64,000 bases of DNA, from NCBI RefSeq assembly GCF_000498535.1, contig NZ_AVGG01000019.1, forward strand, positions 1 through 64,000. The letters run 5' to 3'. A program made the translations under genes and the position numbers. The stretch comes from Flavobacterium limnosediminis JC2902. GTDB lineage: Bacteria > Bacteroidota > Bacteroidia > Flavobacteriales > Flavobacteriaceae. The notes under the pieces were generated by a model. The model was given only the letters and a program-made list of their open reading frames with translations, was not told where the DNA came from and searched no databases. Shown piece by piece: positions 18,567-27,530 of this stretch (its first letter is position 1; every line of letters begins with the position of its first letter).

Positions 18567-19331
18567 ATGAAACAGAAGAAAGTCAAAAAACCGAAAAAGA
18601 AAAAATTTGGATTATTGGGAAAGAATATCAGCTATTCGTTTTCCAAAAAATACTTTACGGAGAAATTTGAAAAAATCAATTTCACGCATTATTCGTATAA
18701 GAATTTCGACATCGCTTCCGTTGATGAGTTTCCGAAAATCATTGCCGACACTAAAAATCTGAAGGGGCTGAATGTTACCATTCCGTATAAAGAAGCCGTG
18801 ATTCCTTTTTTGACCAAATTATCAAAAAACGCCGAAATAATTGGCGCGGTAAACGTAATTAAAATTTCCAAAAACGGCAATCTGAAAGGGTACAACACTG
18901 ATTTTTACGGATTTCAGAAGGCTTTGAAACCATTACTCAAGAAAAAGCACAAAAGAGCACTGATTCTCGGAACCGGAGGCGCAAGTAAAGCGGTAGCCTA
19001 CGCGCTTCGGAAACTGAATATCGATTATGATTTTGTTTCCCGAAACCCGACGGAATACCAGTTTTCGTATGAAGAACTGACTCAGGAACTCTTCAGCGAC
19101 TATCAGATTATCATCAACACTACACCTGTTGGCACTTTTCCGAATATTGAGGATTGTCCGCCTTTAGACTATTCCCTGTTTACCGAAAATCACATCGCTT
19201 TCGACTTGATTTACAATCCGGAGGAAACCAAGTTTTTACGCCTTGCCAAAGAAAGTGGTGCGGTGACCAAAAACGGGTATGACATGCTGGTTTTTCAGGC
19301 GGAAAAAGCATGGGAGATTTGGAATAAATAG
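18567..19331 (+). CDS. aroE: Shikimate dehydrogenase
   Basis: A 254-residue enzyme reducing 3-dehydroshikimate with NADPH in aromatic amino acid synthesis. Substrate-site motifs are SYSFSKKYF, LNVTIPYKEAV (catalytic Lys) and GAVNVIK with GYNTDFYGF. The Rossmann NADP loop is LILGTGGASKAVAYAL, and the C-terminal NGYDMLVFQA region is present. The N-terminus carries a run of Lys (KQKKVKKPKKKK) before the fold begins, and no later start codon would keep the first strand, so the basic extension is probably real. Confidence 0.92.
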   Translation: MKQKKVKKPKKKKFGLLGKNISYSFSKKYFTEKFEKINFTHYSYKNFDIASVDEFPKIIADTKNLKGLNVTIPYKEAVIPFLTKLSKNAEIIGAVNVIKISKNGNLKGYNTDFYGFQKALKPLLKKKHKRALILGTGGASKAVAYALRKLNIDYDFVSRNPTEYQFSYEELTQELFSDYQIIINTTPVGTFPNIEDCPPLDYSLFTENHIAFDLIYNPEETKFLRLAKESGAVTKNGYDMLVFQAEKAWEIWNK

Positions 19332-19385
19332 TCGTTTTTCAAAATATCACAAATCCTTTCCAAAAAAGCAATTCCATCACCTTCA

Positions 19386-19479
19386 TAGCCCCGATAGGAG
19401 CGGAAATCCTTTTAATTGTTTGTTATACATCAATTTAAAACTTACAAACAATTAAAAGATTGCAGCGTATAGCGGGAAC
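19386..19479. ncRNA. Flavobacterial structured-RNA-like motif, copy A (Flavo-1-like)
   Basis: The segment begins TAGCCCCGATAGGAGCGG and ends AGCGTATAGCGGGA. It contains a perfect 15-bp inner stem (CTTTTAATTGTTTGT at 19409-19423 with ACAAACAATTAAAAG at 19444-19458) and an outer pairing CCCG (19390-19393) with CGGG (19473-19476). A second copy at 30554 keeps the same flanking boxes but has CCTG/CAGG in the outer helix, a compensatory C-G to T-A change. From memory this resembles the Flavo-1 motif found repeatedly in Flavobacterium intergenic DNA. The strand is assigned only by analogy, and the function is unknown. Confidence 0.6.
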
Positions 19480-19568
19480 ATGGAAACCAAATACGCCCAA
19501 GCCATTCGCTCCTCACCTCCCGGATAATCATTTAAACAGAAAAATCGGTTTATTTAACCGGATTTCCT

Positions 19569-19598
19569 TTGAATTATCGGCCTGCTTTAGTATCTTTC
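19569..19598 (+). promoter_or_regulatory. Predicted promoter (TTG ... TATCTTTC) of the DUF349 gene
   Basis: TTG at 19569-19571 and TATCTTTC at 19591-19598 have a 19-bp spacer, with one mismatch to TAnnTTTG, 35 bp upstream of the ATG. Confidence 0.5.
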
Positions 19599-19632
19599 GG
19601 CTCAATTATGTTAAACTTAAGCATTTATTACA

Positions 19633-21531
19633 ATGTTAGAAGAAAAGAATGATAACCTGCCAACGGCAGACGGACAGGAACAAATTACACATGAGGAAAC
19701 TGTTCAGGAAACAAACCAATCGGCTATAGAGGCTATTGAAAGTTCAAACGCGGAAGAAAGCGAAGACGATAGCATAAGCGAAGGTCATGATATTCCGATG
19801 CTGAACTATGAGGCGATGTCGATGGAAGCGCTGACGGATGAACTGGACAAATTGGTTTCCAACGAAAAATTACTTTCGATTCGCAATCACGTAGAGGAAA
19901 TCAAGAAAGAATTCATGGTGAAATACCATCATTTTATTGATGAGAAACGCGATGAATACAGTCATGAAAACAATGGAGACACCAGCGGATTCGAATACCA
20001 CTTCCCTCTGAAACACAAGTTCGATACGATTTACAATCAGTATAGAGACCAGAAAAATCAGCATTTCAAGCAGATGCAAAACAGCCTGAAACACAATTTG
20101 GATGTACGCACCGCGATTATTGAAGAGCTGAAAAATGTGATTGACAATTCCGGCGAGAATATGCAGGAAATGTTGAAAACCGTAAACGAATTGCGCGAGC
20201 GATGGAAGAATGCGGGACCGATTCCGCGTGACAAATACAATCATGTTTGGAACAATTTCCACTTTCACATCGAGCGTTTTTACGACCATTTGCATTTAGA
20301 CCGTGAGGCGCGCGACCTTGATTTTAAACACAACTACGATCTGAAATCGAAAATCATAGCCCGTGTCGAAGAATTGGTAAACGAGGAAGATGTACCAAAA
20401 GCATTCCGTGAACTACAATCGTTGCATAAAATCTGGAAAGAAGAAATCGGACCTGTTTCCCGCGAACACCGTGAGGAATTATGGAACCGTTTCAGTGAAC
20501 TGACCAAACAGTTACACGATAAGCGTGAAGCTATCTTTGCTAAAGCACGTGAAATTGAGGTTGAAAATTTAGCTAAGAAAAAAGAAATCATTGCACAGAT
20601 CGAAGAAGTTGCGAATGAAAAAATAACGTTTCACAGTGCATGGCAGGGACAAATCGAAAAGATTGAAGCCTTACGTGCCGCTTTTATGAAGGCCGGAAAA
20701 GTGCCGTTGGAAGTAAACGAAGAAACGTGGGCTGCCTTTAAAGATGCCGTGCGTCTTTTTAACGCTCAGAAAAATACGTTTTACAAAGACATTAAAAAAG
20801 ATCAACAGGAAAATCTGAATAAGAAAATCGCGTTGGTGGAAAAAGCAAAAGCATTGCAGGAAAGTGATGATTTTGGTGCTACTACCCCAATCATGAAACA
20901 AATTCAGGAGGAGTGGAAGAAAATCGGTCATGTGCCAAGAAAATATTCGGATAGTGTCTGGAAGGATTTCAAAGACGCCTGCAACCACTATTTCGACCGT
21001 ATGCATGAGAAGCGAAACGAAGCCAGCACCGAAGAAGTGGAAGCTTTTGACAAGAAAAAAGAGTATCTGGAAAGCCTAAAGGATTTTCAGTTAATCGGTG
21101 AACACAAAACCGATCTGGATGCGATAAAAAAACACATCGAAACCTGGAAATCTTTTGGTAAAGTGCCACATGCACGACGTCATATCGAAGGTAAATTCAA
21201 CAAGATATTAGACGCCCTGTTTGACAAATTGAGTTTATCCAAGAAAGATGCCGATATGGCAAAATTCAGCAACCGACTGGAACAACTTTCCGGAAGTGAT
21301 GATGCCCGACAACTGCAAAACGAACAAATCTTCATTATGCGCAAGATTGACGAAATGCAGGGTGAAATCATCCAATTGGAAAATAACATTCAGTTTATCA
21401 GCAGCGGAAAAAACACGAAGGGGGAAAATCCTTTTGTGAAAGAAGTGCAGAAAAGCATTGACCGCCATAAAGAGGAACTGAAAACCTGGAAAGAAAAACT
21501 GAAACAAATCCGAAGCCTGAAACAGGAATAG
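19633..21531 (+). CDS. DUF349 repeat protein
   Basis: A 632-residue, highly charged, mostly helical protein. After an acidic N-terminal segment (about 1-60) there are several DUF349 repeats, each with the W-x(n)-G-x-(V/I)-P-R-x(n)-W-x-x-F pattern, e.g. ERWKNAGPIPRDKYNHVWNN, EEWKKIGHVPRKYSDSVWKD and ETWKSFGKVPHARRHIEGKF. The C-terminus is coiled-coil (MRKIDEMQGEIIQLENNIQF). No signal or membrane segment. The family's function is unknown. It is closed by a bidirectional terminator. Confidence 0.85.
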   Translation: MLEEKNDNLPTADGQEQITHEETVQETNQSAIEAIESSNAEESEDDSISEGHDIPMLNYEAMSMEALTDELDKLVSNEKLLSIRNHVEEIKKEFMVKYHHFIDEKRDEYSHENNGDTSGFEYHFPLKHKFDTIYNQYRDQKNQHFKQMQNSLKHNLDVRTAIIEELKNVIDNSGENMQEMLKTVNELRERWKNAGPIPRDKYNHVWNNFHFHIERFYDHLHLDREARDLDFKHNYDLKSKIIARVEELVNEEDVPKAFRELQSLHKIWKEEIGPVSREHREELWNRFSELTKQLHDKREAIFAKAREIEVENLAKKKEIIAQIEEVANEKITFHSAWQGQIEKIEALRAAFMKAGKVPLEVNEETWAAFKDAVRLFNAQKNTFYKDIKKDQQENLNKKIALVEKAKALQESDDFGATTPIMKQIQEEWKKIGHVPRKYSDSVWKDFKDACNHYFDRMHEKRNEASTEEVEAFDKKKEYLESLKDFQLIGEHKTDLDAIKKHIETWKSFGKVPHARRHIEGKFNKILDALFDKLSLSKKDADMAKFSNRLEQLSGSDDARQLQNEQIFIMRKIDEMQGEIIQLENNIQFISSGKNTKGENPFVKEVQKSIDRHKEELKTWKEKLKQIRSLKQE

Positions 21532-21547
21532 ATTTGGAAAAACCAAT

Positions 21548-21585
21548 AAAAAACCGCGAATAACTTTTGTTACCCGCGGTTTTTT
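21548..21585. terminator. Bidirectional terminator between convergent genes
   Basis: The stem AAAAAACCGCG (21548-21558) pairs with CGCGGTTTTTT (21575-21585), with an inner TAAC/GTTA pairing. It has A and T runs on both flanks, so it can serve the plus-strand DUF349 gene and the minus-strand gene ending at 21644. Confidence 0.9.
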
Positions 21586-21643
21586 ATTGTTATTATATGG
21601 TCATAACAAGACCGATTACTATTCACTGATTATTGAACACTGG

Positions 21644-22780
21644 CTACTTCTTCTTATAATCAAAAGTTGCGGGAAACTTTCTGGTTGTGATTATGGGTTC
21701 AGACACTATTTGTTTACCATATCTTGGCGTAACCTGTATATCCGTATACGTTTCCTCTTTGAATTTTTTATGTTCTATTATGGCTGAAACCTTAATATTT
21801 ACATCGATGGGCTGTACATAGTTATCGTTTTTCATCATAAGAAAATAACGTCCCTGCAACATATTACTTTCCGTAAATTTCTTGAAAGTAGCCACACCTT
21901 TTCCGAAATCAAAGGATTTAATCGGTTTTTCTTCCAGAAACAGTTTTTTGTTTTCCTCGTTCACCAATGCATATTCCACATCTTCACCGTTAGAAGGCAA
22001 AGCCAGATTTGTAATGGCACCCGCTGCAATTCCACCCAAAGGAGTCGAAAAATAAGTCGCGACACCCTGAACTGCTCCTACAATCATTTTTCGGTTTTGC
22101 TGCCAGTAGTCGTTACTTTCCTTACCCACTCCAACCCAGTAAGCCCAAGCGATTACTTTTTTGGTTTCGCTTTCGGAAATCATATTTTTCGGCAATGTAA
22201 AATATACACTGGACGAATTGGAATCAAACGTAGTTTTGGCATTGACACGCTGGTTTTTATCCAAGACCATTTCTTCGTACTTCTTTTCATAGGTCACCAC
22301 TTTTCGTGTTTTCTGAACACGTAATGTATCATACCCAGCTACAACCTCTTTGGTAAGTGAATTCCAGGTCGTATCCTGTTCGGTTACCCATTTCACGGCG
22401 GTATTGAAATTGGCAGCCGCTTCCCCCGGAGGAATGCGCTGAATCAATACCGAAACCGTCTTCGTTTCAGCACTCTCATTCTTAAATTTGAATTGGTAAG
22501 CCGATTTATGAATCACCACAATTTCTTCCTTCTTCGCTTTTTTTGCATCCAGTACTTTAAATTTGATGTTCTCCGGATATTCGGCAACAGAAACTTCGCT
22601 TAACTTTTTTCCGTCTTCTTCCGAAAAGGTGAAAACAATACGGTCACCTTCCGTAAAACCGAAAAGCAATTCTTCGGTGGAATTCGGCTTGATCTTTAGT
22701 GTTTGCTCGGTTACTTTGACCGTTTTTTGGGCTACTACTGTATTGGTTATCAACAGTAATATCAAGGCAATTTTTCTCAT
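21644..22780 (-). CDS. Exported protein of unknown function
   Basis: 378 residues from the ATG at 22780, chosen because it gives a signal peptide (MRKIALILLLITNTVVAQ). A longer frame to 22876 would overlap the ABM gene. The mature chain is beta-rich with a hydrophobic glycine-rich stretch (GVATYFSTPLGGIAAGAITNLAL) that could insert in a membrane. A Tyr/Lys-rich middle (VVTYEKKYEEMVLDKNQ) is notable. I recognise no family. It lies 13 bp after the ABM gene and may be co-transcribed with it. Confidence 0.75.
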   Translation of the reverse strand: MRKIALILLLITNTVVAQKTVKVTEQTLKIKPNSTEELLFGFTEGDRIVFTFSEEDGKKLSEVSVAEYPENIKFKVLDAKKAKKEEIVVIHKSAYQFKFKNESAETKTVSVLIQRIPPGEAAANFNTAVKWVTEQDTTWNSLTKEVVAGYDTLRVQKTRKVVTYEKKYEEMVLDKNQRVNAKTTFDSNSSSVYFTLPKNMISESETKKVIAWAYWVGVGKESNDYWQQNRKMIVGAVQGVATYFSTPLGGIAAGAITNLALPSNGEDVEYALVNEENKKLFLEEKPIKSFDFGKGVATFKKFTESNMLQGRYFLMMKNDNYVQPIDVNIKVSAIIEHKKFKEETYTDIQVTPRYGKQIVSEPIITTRKFPATFDYKKK

Positions 22781-22793
22781 TCTTATTTTAATA

Positions 22794-23111
22794 TTATCTT
22801 GTAAAATCATAATCCCGCTCCACCTTGGCAATGCGCACTTTAAACGCTTTATACCAATCCGTTCGGCCTTTTTCACGGGCTATAGTGTGTTCGGCATTCA
22901 TTTTCCAGTTTTTGATGGATTCCAGATCTTTCCAATACGAAACGGTAATACCAATTTCATTACGAGCCGATTCCATACCCAAAAATCCGGGTTGCTCGCT
23001 GGCCAATTCCACCATGCGATCTGCGGTTTCATTATAGCCATCTTCCATTTCCGTTCTTTCGGAAGTAAAAATTACAGCGTAATATGGTGCTTGCGGCGTA
23101 TTTGCTATCAT
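22794..23111 (-). CDS. Antibiotic biosynthesis monooxygenase (ABM) domain protein
   Basis: A 105-residue ferredoxin-like-fold protein. The pattern PGFLGMESARNEIGITVSYW followed by KDLESIKNWK and EHTIAREKGR matches small ABM proteins such as YqjZ/HmoA-like oxygenases. The exact substrate cannot be read from sequence, and many members act on quinols or heme. A short repeat-rich gap separates it from mazG upstream. Confidence 0.85.
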   Translation of the reverse strand: MIANTPQAPYYAVIFTSERTEMEDGYNETADRMVELASEQPGFLGMESARNEIGITVSYWKDLESIKNWKMNAEHTIAREKGRTDWYKAFKVRIAKVERDYDFTR

Positions 23112-23144
23112 TGCTGACCTGATTATTGTTTACTAATTACTATC

Positions 23145-23190
23145 CTGCTTTCTGCTTTCTGCTTTCTGAATACTGCGACTGCGACTTCTT
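23145..23190. repeat. CTGCTTT heptamers and ACTGCG hexamers
   Basis: Three perfect CTGCTTT units (23145-23165) are followed by CTGAATACTGCGACTGCGAC. The latter is the reverse complement of the GTCGCA repeats near 15611. It lies between mazG and the ABM gene. Confidence 0.75.
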
Positions 23191-23198
23191 ACTGAACA

Positions 23199-23972
23199 CT
23201 AAACCCTCTTCGCTTCTTCCCAGAACACATCCATTTCCGCCAAAGTCATATCCGCTAACGGCTTGCCAAGTTCTCCGGCTTTACTTTCCAGATATTGAAA
23301 ACGCTGGATAAACTTCTTATTCGTTCGTTCTAAGGCATCTTCGGGGTTGACATTCAAAAATCGTGCGTAATTTATCATCGAAAACAAAACATCACCAAAT
23401 TCGGCTTCAATTTTATCCTGGTCGGCATTTTCCACTTCATGTTGCAATTCGCCTAATTCCTCTTGCACTTTTTCCCAAACCTGTTGCGGTTCCTCCCAAT
23501 CAAAACCGACACCTTTCACCTTATCCTGAATACGGCTCGCTTTTACCAATGCCGGTAAACTCTTCGGAACGCCTTCCAAAACAGATTTCTTACCTTCTTT
23601 CAGTTTAAGTTTTTCCCAGTTCTGTTTGACCTGTTCTTCGTTTTCAACGACCACATCACCATAAATGTGCGGATGTCGGTCGATTAACTTATCACAAATT
23701 GAATTCGCCACATCGGCAATATCAAACACCTGTTTTTCGCTTCCGATTTTGGAATAAAATACAATATGTAACAACACATCGCCCAACTCTTTTTTAATCT
23801 CATCCAAATCGTTGTCCAGAATAGCATCTCCCAATTCATAGACTTCTTCGATGGTCAAATGGCGTAAACTTTCGAGTGTTTGCTTTTTATCCCACGGACA
23901 TTTTTCACGCAAATCATCCATAATGTCGAGTAAGCGGCTGAAAGCATCCAATTGTTGCTGACGTGTGTTCAT
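23199..23972 (-). CDS. mazG: Nucleoside triphosphate pyrophosphohydrolase MazG
   Basis: A 257-residue two-domain MazG, the usual length for the housekeeping enzyme. The first domain carries CPWDKKQTLESLRHLTIEEV and the metal-binding acidic helices (EEVYELGDAILDND, EIKKELGDVLLHIVFYSKIG). The second repeats the pattern (EELGELQHEVEN, EAEFGDVLFSMINYARFL). It hydrolyses NTPs, including damaged ones, to monophosphates, and in some bacteria lowers ppGpp. DUF5606 and def genes lie upstream in the same orientation. Confidence 0.95.
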   Translation of the reverse strand: MNTRQQQLDAFSRLLDIMDDLREKCPWDKKQTLESLRHLTIEEVYELGDAILDNDLDEIKKELGDVLLHIVFYSKIGSEKQVFDIADVANSICDKLIDRHPHIYGDVVVENEEQVKQNWEKLKLKEGKKSVLEGVPKSLPALVKASRIQDKVKGVGFDWEEPQQVWEKVQEELGELQHEVENADQDKIEAEFGDVLFSMINYARFLNVNPEDALERTNKKFIQRFQYLESKAGELGKPLADMTLAEMDVFWEEAKRV

Positions 23973-24046
23973 AGCGTTAGAATTTGTGTAAAAATAAGAA
24001 ATCCCACCCGAAGGCAGGATTTTATTTTCAGTATCTTTTTCAAGAA

Positions 24047-24469
24047 TTATTCTTCTGTTTTTGCAGCTTCAACCGGAGCCGGAACTTCTTTGGAAATCAT
24101 TCCTTTCGCCTGAAGCATGTTGTACCAGTTCATTACTTTTTTGATATCGGAAGCATATACTCTTTCTTCATCATATTCAGGAAGAATTTCTCTGAAATAA
24201 TCCGCTAACTTAGCATTGTCTTCTTTGTGAGACATTGCAGGTCCGTTATCTTCTTTTTCAGCGATTCTTCTGAAAACTTCTGACAAACGTACTTCTTCGT
24301 TGTAAGTATAAATTGAAATTTCAGACAACAAACTTACGTTGCTACGCATTCCGACAGTGATTTTTTTACCATCAATTAATGACTCGGCAACAAATCCTGT
24401 TCTTGTTTGTAATTTTAAATCGTATAATCCCGGTTTACCTGAAATCGATAATATTCTTTCTATGCTCAT
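24047..24469 (-). CDS. DUF5606 domain protein
   Basis: A 140-residue protein with N-terminal MSIERILSISGKPGLYDLKL and later SDIKKVMNWYNMLQAKGMI, the pattern I recall for DUF5606, which is confined to Bacteroidota and usually adjacent to def and mazG as here. It has no signal or membrane segment, and a short Pro/Ala/Glu-rich tail. The function is unknown. Confidence 0.85.
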   Translation of the reverse strand: MSIERILSISGKPGLYDLKLQTRTGFVAESLIDGKKITVGMRSNVSLLSEISIYTYNEEVRLSEVFRRIAEKEDNGPAMSHKEDNAKLADYFREILPEYDEERVYASDIKKVMNWYNMLQAKGMISKEVPAPVEAAKTEE

Positions 24470-24528
24470 TGTGATTGTGTATTATTTAAGGATGACAAAT
24501 ATCTAATCTTTACTGTGAAAAACAAAAA

Positions 24529-25116
24529 TTATCTGCCTTTTTTGGCAACAAATTTCATTTTATAATCCGGACGGGTTTTCCCTTCCATGATGTTTTGTAA
24601 TTTCTTGGATATTAAACGTTTTTTTAATGAAGATATTCTGTCCGTAAACAAAATTCCTTCAATATGATCGTATTCGTGCTGGATTACTCTTGCAATCAAA
24701 CCATCAAACACCTCTGTTTTCTTATTAAAGTCTTCGTCAAAGTATTCGATGGTGATTTGCTCGTGACGGAAAACGTCTTCGCGAACTTCGGGAATACTCA
24801 AACAGCCTTCGTTAAAACCCCACTCTTCGCCTTCTTCCTTAAGAATTTTCGCGTTGATGAAGGTTTTTTTAAATCCTTTTAGTTGTTCGGCTTCTTCTTT
24901 TGTAAGGTCTTCGCTGTCGCTGAACGGCTCGCAATCAATAACAAAAAGACGAATCGCTAACCCAACCTGTGGTGCTGCCAAGCCAACGCCGTAAGCATTG
25001 TACATTGTTTCATACATATTGGCAATCACTTCCTTAAGATTCGGATGGTCTTTAGAAATTTCCTCGCCTACTTTGCGAAGCACCGGATCTCCATATCCTA
25101 TAATTGGTAAAATCAT
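24529..25116 (-). CDS. def: Peptide deformylase
   Basis: A 195-residue metalloenzyme removing the formyl group from nascent proteins. All three catalytic motifs are present: GVGLAAPQVG, EGCLSIPEV (metal Cys) and QHEYDHIEG (two metal His and the catalytic Glu replaced in the usual HExxH order by HEYDH). Length is normal for the family. It lies upstream of DUF5606 and mazG on the same strand. Confidence 0.96.
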   Translation of the reverse strand: MILPIIGYGDPVLRKVGEEISKDHPNLKEVIANMYETMYNAYGVGLAAPQVGLAIRLFVIDCEPFSDSEDLTKEEAEQLKGFKKTFINAKILKEEGEEWGFNEGCLSIPEVREDVFRHEQITIEYFDEDFNKKTEVFDGLIARVIQHEYDHIEGILFTDRISSLKKRLISKKLQNIMEGKTRPDYKMKFVAKKGR

Positions 25117-25138
25117 TTTTCGATACTTAATTATGTCG

Positions 25139-25146
25139 CAAAAATA
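25139..25146 (-). promoter_or_regulatory. Promoter -7 element (TATTTTTG) of def
   Basis: An exact TAnnTTTG match on the minus strand, 22 bp upstream of the def ATG at 25116. Confidence 0.5.
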
Positions 25147-25230
25147 ATCAAAAAAGAGAGAATCAGGCAGTCTTTCGCCGGTTTTGGCTTTTTTTAAACA
25201 TAATATGTGAAATGATTCTTAAATTTATAG

Positions 25231-25257
25231 TTGCTTTTCTTACAACAACTACCTTTG
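25231..25257 (+). promoter_or_regulatory. Predicted promoter (TTG ... TACCTTTG) of the FUSC gene
   Basis: TTG at 25231-25233 and TACCTTTG at 25250-25257 are 16 bp apart, with the ATG 13 bp downstream. The -7 element is a perfect match. Confidence 0.6.
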
Positions 25258-25270
25258 TACTGTTGAAATC

Positions 25271-27487
25271 ATGATCGATAAAATTAGAAAACATACAGAC
25301 AACACTAACTTTGCAAATGCTTTAAAAGCAACCATTGCCTGTGTACTTCCTGTAATTATTCTGTCCCAATTCGATCATTTTCAGGAAGGATTCGCCATAG
25401 CCATCGGAGCCTTACTTACTTTTCCCAGCGATGTTCCCGGAAGTTTGAGCCATAAGATAAAAGGCATTCTCATTGCTGTTTTTTTAATCACAACTACCAC
25501 ATTAGTACTCGGATCTATCCAGCACAATCCCATTATAGTGTATCCGGTACTGTTGCTTTTGCTCTTCTTTTTTTCGATGATTTCAGTGTATGGGCATCGG
25601 GCGAATATGATTTCATTTGTCTGTCTGATTACAATCACGCTTGCTTTCAGTCATTCCTACAAAGGTTGGGAACTTGTGGAACACTCTGCATATATTCTGA
25701 TTGGTGGTTTATTCTATTTATTCATTTCGCTGCTGTTCTATTTCTTACGACCACACCGTTACATGGAATTGCAAATTGCGGATTGTTTACGTTTGACGTC
25801 CCGATACATGAAACTCCGCGGCGATTTATGGAATGTTGATGCAGACAGAACCAAAATCACGGAAAAACAATTGGAGATTCAGGTAGAAATCAATGCTATA
25901 CACGAGAATATTCGTGAGTATTTGTTCCGAAACACCATTAACTCAAGTAATTCCAATGAAAACCGAAAAATGCTGATTGTCTTTACCAATCTGGTGGAAA
26001 TACTGGAAATCGCACTTTCGTTTTCCTTTAATCATAACGAATTGCATCAGCGGTTTGACAATCACCCAAAAACACTGAGAACCTATCAACATTTGGCTTA
26101 CAATATCGCAGCGACGCTCAAAAAATTATCACAAAGCTTGGAAGGCAATACGAATTACACGGCTGACCATTCCTTATTTTACGATTTGGAAAAACTGCAA
26201 CAGATTATCGAAACATACCAAACCGAAATCGGCACGACCGCAACTTCAGAAGGCCTTTTGATGTTGAAAAACATGCAGCATTATGCCGAAAAACAGATTG
26301 AAAAAATTAAAATTATTGAAAAGGCACTAATCGGATCAATGAATCTGGAGGAACTCAAACGAAAACACAAGGAGGTCGAAAAATTCCTTACCCCTCAAAA
26401 TTATCGTTTGCGGGTATTAGTGGAAAATTTGAGTTTTTCATCCACTACATTCCGACATTCTTTGCGTTTAACGTTAACAATTCTTGCCGGTTTTATCATC
26501 GGAAAACTGCTTCCGTTTCAAAATGGATATTGGATTTTACTAACTATTGTTGTCATCATGCGTCCGGGTTACGGGCTGACCAAACAACGTTCTTTTGAGC
26601 GGATTTTCGGAACCGTTATTGGCGGAATCATTGCGTTTGGCATACTTTATTTTGTAGACAACCATTATATTCTGGGGACATTATCCGTGATTGCGATGAT
26701 TTTGGGATTCACTTATTCACAGATCAATTATAAAATCGGAGCCACCTTTGTAACCATTTATGTGATATTCATCTTCGGAATGCTCACGCCCAATATAACC
26801 GAAGTTGTTCAGTATCGGATCTTGGACACCCTGCTTGGTGCAGCATTGGCATTTATAGCAAATTACTTCCTTTGGCCTTCATGGGAATTCCTGAACCTCA
26901 ACAAACACCTCGAAAAATCGATTGCCGCCAACCGAAATTACCTCAAGGAAATCACACTCTTTTATAACCAAAAAGGAGAACCCACTACCGACTATAAAGT
27001 ATCGCGAAAACAGGCATTTATCGAAATCGGGAATCTGATGGCCTCGTTCCAAAGGATGAAGCAGGAACCGAAATCGAAGCAGAAAAACATGGCAAAAGTC
27101 TATAAAGCGGTGGTGGTCAACCATACGTTACTATCCTCAGCCGCATCGTTAGGAACCTACGTACAGTCGCATAAAACTACGGAAGCTTCCCAAGCATTCA
27201 ATATTGTTGCCGATACGGTTATGCGAAATCTGGATCTGGCTATTGAAACCCTCAAAGGAAAAAGAAATGATTCTTCGTTAACAAACGACGAAAAGGAACG
27301 ATTGGATTTGAGTTTTTCGGAATTGAAAAACATCCGGGTTCGGGAATTGAAAAGCAATAGTATCGACGATGAGGATTTCCAACTGAAAATGGAAGAAGCT
27401 CAACTCGTAATCGACCAGTTAATCTGGCTGATTAATCTCTCTGAAAACTTATTGAAAGTAGCTAAAAATCTTACCTCGGAGGAATAA
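25271..27487 (+). CDS. FUSC/YccS-family inner-membrane transporter-like protein
   Basis: A 738-residue integral membrane protein with the duplicated FUSC architecture. A first block of about six hydrophobic segments (about 20-165) is followed by a cytoplasmic helical domain (about 170-395), a second block of about six segments (about 400-550, including GYWILLTIVVIMRPGYGLTK and the conserved R-x-x-G-T-V-x-G motif), and a C-terminal cytoplasmic domain. Relatives include YccS and aromatic-acid efflux AaeB. Substrate unknown. It interrupts a run of minus-strand housekeeping genes and is closed by a bidirectional terminator. Confidence 0.88.
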   Translation: MIDKIRKHTDNTNFANALKATIACVLPVIILSQFDHFQEGFAIAIGALLTFPSDVPGSLSHKIKGILIAVFLITTTTLVLGSIQHNPIIVYPVLLLLLFFFSMISVYGHRANMISFVCLITITLAFSHSYKGWELVEHSAYILIGGLFYLFISLLFYFLRPHRYMELQIADCLRLTSRYMKLRGDLWNVDADRTKITEKQLEIQVEINAIHENIREYLFRNTINSSNSNENRKMLIVFTNLVEILEIALSFSFNHNELHQRFDNHPKTLRTYQHLAYNIAATLKKLSQSLEGNTNYTADHSLFYDLEKLQQIIETYQTEIGTTATSEGLLMLKNMQHYAEKQIEKIKIIEKALIGSMNLEELKRKHKEVEKFLTPQNYRLRVLVENLSFSSTTFRHSLRLTLTILAGFIIGKLLPFQNGYWILLTIVVIMRPGYGLTKQRSFERIFGTVIGGIIAFGILYFVDNHYILGTLSVIAMILGFTYSQINYKIGATFVTIYVIFIFGMLTPNITEVVQYRILDTLLGAALAFIANYFLWPSWEFLNLNKHLEKSIAANRNYLKEITLFYNQKGEPTTDYKVSRKQAFIEIGNLMASFQRMKQEPKSKQKNMAKVYKAVVVNHTLLSSAASLGTYVQSHKTTEASQAFNIVADTVMRNLDLAIETLKGKRNDSSLTNDEKERLDLSFSELKNIRVRELKSNSIDDEDFQLKMEEAQLVIDQLIWLINLSENLLKVAKNLTSEE

Positions 27488-27488
27488 A

Positions 27489-27515
27489 AAAACGCACCGG
27501 TTTGGTGCGTTTTCT
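27489..27515. terminator. Bidirectional terminator between FUSC gene and mqo
   Basis: The 10-bp stem AAAACGCACC/GGTGCGTTTT with a 5-base loop has A and T runs on both sides, and lies between convergent genes. Confidence 0.92.
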
Positions 27516-27530
27516 ATTATTAGCTTCAGA

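Noticed and set aside
22781..22876. Longer N-terminus of the exported protein
   Set aside because: It overlaps the ABM gene and buries the signal peptide; the ATG at 22780 gives a proper signal sequence.
22563..23117. 184-codon plus-strand frame opposite the exported protein and ABM genes
   Set aside because: It runs antisense to two well-supported genes and its translation shows no domain; shadow frame.
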